Positions 63,034-64,000 of a stretch of DNA of 64,000 nucleotides are shown here, piece by piece. The translations under genes and the position numbers were made by a program. Every line of letters starts with the position of its first letter. Positions within the stretch are counted from its first letter, which is position 1. The stretch is taken from NCBI RefSeq assembly GCF_000515335.1, contig NZ_KI911563.1:4601233-4665232 (forward strand), written 5' to 3'. Origin of the DNA: Cohnella panacarvi Gsoil 349 (GTDB lineage: Bacteria > Bacillota > Bacilli > Paenibacillales > Paenibacillaceae). The notes below the pieces were generated by a model. That model had not been told where the DNA came from, searched no databases, and saw nothing but the letters and a program-made list of their open reading frames with translations.

Positions 63034-64000
63034 ATGGCCAAAACCCGTTCCGTTCCCGATTTGTGGATGATCGTCGCCATCATAGGCATCTTGGCCATTG
63101 GCGTGGTCATGGTGTACAGCGCAAGCGCGGTCGCCGCTTTCCACGATTACGGGGACGCTTACTATTACGTCAAGAGACAGCTGTTATTCGCGACGCTTGG
63201 CGTCGGCGCAATGTTCGTAACGATGAACGTAGAGTACACGGCTTGGCGCAAATATGCCGTTCCCGCCGTGTTGCTGTGCTTCGGCTTGCTCGTGATCGTG
63301 CTGACCCCCGGTCTCGGGGTCGTGCGCGGGGGAGCGCGAAGCTGGCTCGGCATCGGGTCGTTCGGCATTCAGCCTTCGGAGTTCATGAAGCTGGCGATGG
63401 TGCTTTTCCTAGCCAAGCTGCTCTCCGAACGGCAAAATCAAATTCAGCAATTCACGACGGGATTAATGCCGCCTCTTGGCACCCTGGGACTCGCATTCGG
63501 GCTTATCATGCTGCAGCCCGATCTCGGAACGGGCGCCGTCATGATCGGAGCGTCGCTCCTCGTCATCTATGTCGCCGGGGCGCGAATCGCTCATCTCGGC
63601 GGACTAGCCCTCGTCGGGTTGGTCGGATTCGTCGGACTCATCGCCGCTGCGCCTTATCGGCTTCAGCGGATTACGGCGTTCCTCGATCCTTGGCAGGATC
63701 CGCTCGGCGCGGGATATCAATCGATTCAATCGCTTTACGCGATCGGACCGGGCGGTTTGGTCGGTCTCGGGCTCGGCATGAGCCGTCAGAAGTACAACTA
63801 CTTGCCCGAACCGCAGACGGATTTTATTTTCTCTATCTTGGCCGAAGAGCTCGGATTTATCGGCGGCACGCTGCTGCTTCTCCTGTTCCTGCTGCTTATT
63901 TGGCGAGGAATGCGGACGGCCATCACGATAACGGACCCGTTCGGCAGCCTGCTCGCTTCGGGCATCGTCGGCATTATCGCCGTGCAAGTGCTCATCAATA
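63034..64000 (+). CDS. spoVE: SpoVE/FtsW SEDS-family glycosyltransferase, C-terminus cut by the window
   Basis: Peptidoglycan glycan-polymerising SEDS protein. 322 codons are visible from ATG 63034 (GAGGTG upstream) to the window edge. The start reads VPDLWMIVAIIGILAIGVVM. SEDS landmarks include GGARSWLGIGSFGIQPSEFM, MLQPDLGTGAVM, FLDPWQDPLGAGYQSIQSL, and LPEPQTDFIFSILAEELGFI. The position after murD and the spoVD gene in the same cluster favour SpoVE over a vegetative FtsW, but the two cannot be separated by sequence here. Confidence 0.93.
   Translation, partial: MAKTRSVPDLWMIVAIIGILAIGVVMVYSASAVAAFHDYGDAYYYVKRQLLFATLGVGAMFVTMNVEYTAWRKYAVPAVLLCFGLLVIVLTPGLGVVRGGARSWLGIGSFGIQPSEFMKLAMVLFLAKLLSERQNQIQQFTTGLMPPLGTLGLAFGLIMLQPDLGTGAVMIGASLLVIYVAGARIAHLGGLALVGLVGFVGLIAAAPYRLQRITAFLDPWQDPLGAGYQSIQSLYAIGPGGLVGLGLGMSRQKYNYLPEPQTDFIFSILAEELGFIGGTLLLLLFLLLIWRGMRTAITITDPFGSLLASGIVGIIAVQVLIN

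Noticed and set aside
1-64000. tRNA, rRNA, CRISPR arrays, prophage or replication origin
   Set aside because: Looked for on both strands; no cloverleaf or CCA clusters, rRNA cores, spaced direct-repeat arrays, phage genes or DnaA-box clusters were seen.

Overview
The window reads as chromosomal DNA from an endospore-forming, GC-rich member of the Bacillales. The Paenibacillaceae, for example a Cohnella- or Paenibacillus-like species, fit best. Several gene neighbourhoods keep the Bacillus subtilis order: cdd-era-yqzL-recO-T-box-glyQS, dnaG-sigA-trmK-nif3, nifZ-thiI, typA-ylaH, ylaJ/phoH, and panE-bshC followed by mraZ-rsmH-ftsL-pbpB-spoVD-murE-murF-mraY-murD-spoVE. Sporulation genes (YhcN/YlaJ lipoprotein, RsfA/GerR-type regulator, spoVD, spoVE) and a DAP-type MurE agree with this. 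The RNase P RNA has class A features, unlike the class B RNA of B. subtilis.

Layout. 1-527: the end of an IS3-family element with a complete orfA and a frameshifted start of orfB, cut by the window edge. 552-617: a fragment of a dispersed inverted-repeat element. 634-7262: cytidine deaminase, Era, YqzL, RecO, a glycine T-box, GlyQ, GlyS and a PPDK regulatory protein, all rightward. 7328-17170: an eight-gene leftward operon that separates yqfL from the yqxD-dnaG-sigA block, which are neighbours in B. subtilis. It encodes a mannose-1-phosphate guanylyltransferase, a membrane protein with a degenerate GGDEF domain, a BcsB-like protein, a small charged protein, a GT2 polymer synthase fused to MshEN-type repeats, a polyprenyl-phosphate sugar synthase, a GtrA flippase and a GT39-like mannosyltransferase. 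17243-17409: a divergent promoter region rich in Spo0A-box-like sites. 17497-23813: YaiI/YqxD, DnaG, SigA, a membrane protein, TrmK and a Nif3 protein. 23896-24455: rnpB and its terminator. 24461-24626: a second repeat element. 24631-33138: subtilase, YpuI, DUF1540, lytic transglycosylase, NifZ, ThiI, two divergent TerC proteins and a membrane protein. 33177-36992: structured leader, TypA, YlaH, a hypothetical protein and an LCP protein. 37039-46565: mixed single genes. 46605-49605: bshC and ahcY. 49790-49965: a third repeat element. 50053-64000: a DUF4349 lipoprotein, then the division and cell-wall cluster, ending inside spoVE.

The most interesting content is the 7.3-17.2 kb exopolysaccharide locus. 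ManC would make GDP-mannose. A MshEN-fused synthase with a BcsB-like partner would polymerise and export a glycan under cyclic-di-GMP control. A GtrB/GtrA/GT39 set could move mannose across the membrane on a lipid carrier and add it outside the cell. It resembles B. subtilis ydaKMN but has a different receptor architecture and an added decoration module. Spo0A-box-like sites at its promoter would link it to the biofilm/sporulation decision. The second notable item is a family of intergenic elements with about 27-bp terminal inverted repeats and internal ~50-bp tandem units, present three times in the window.
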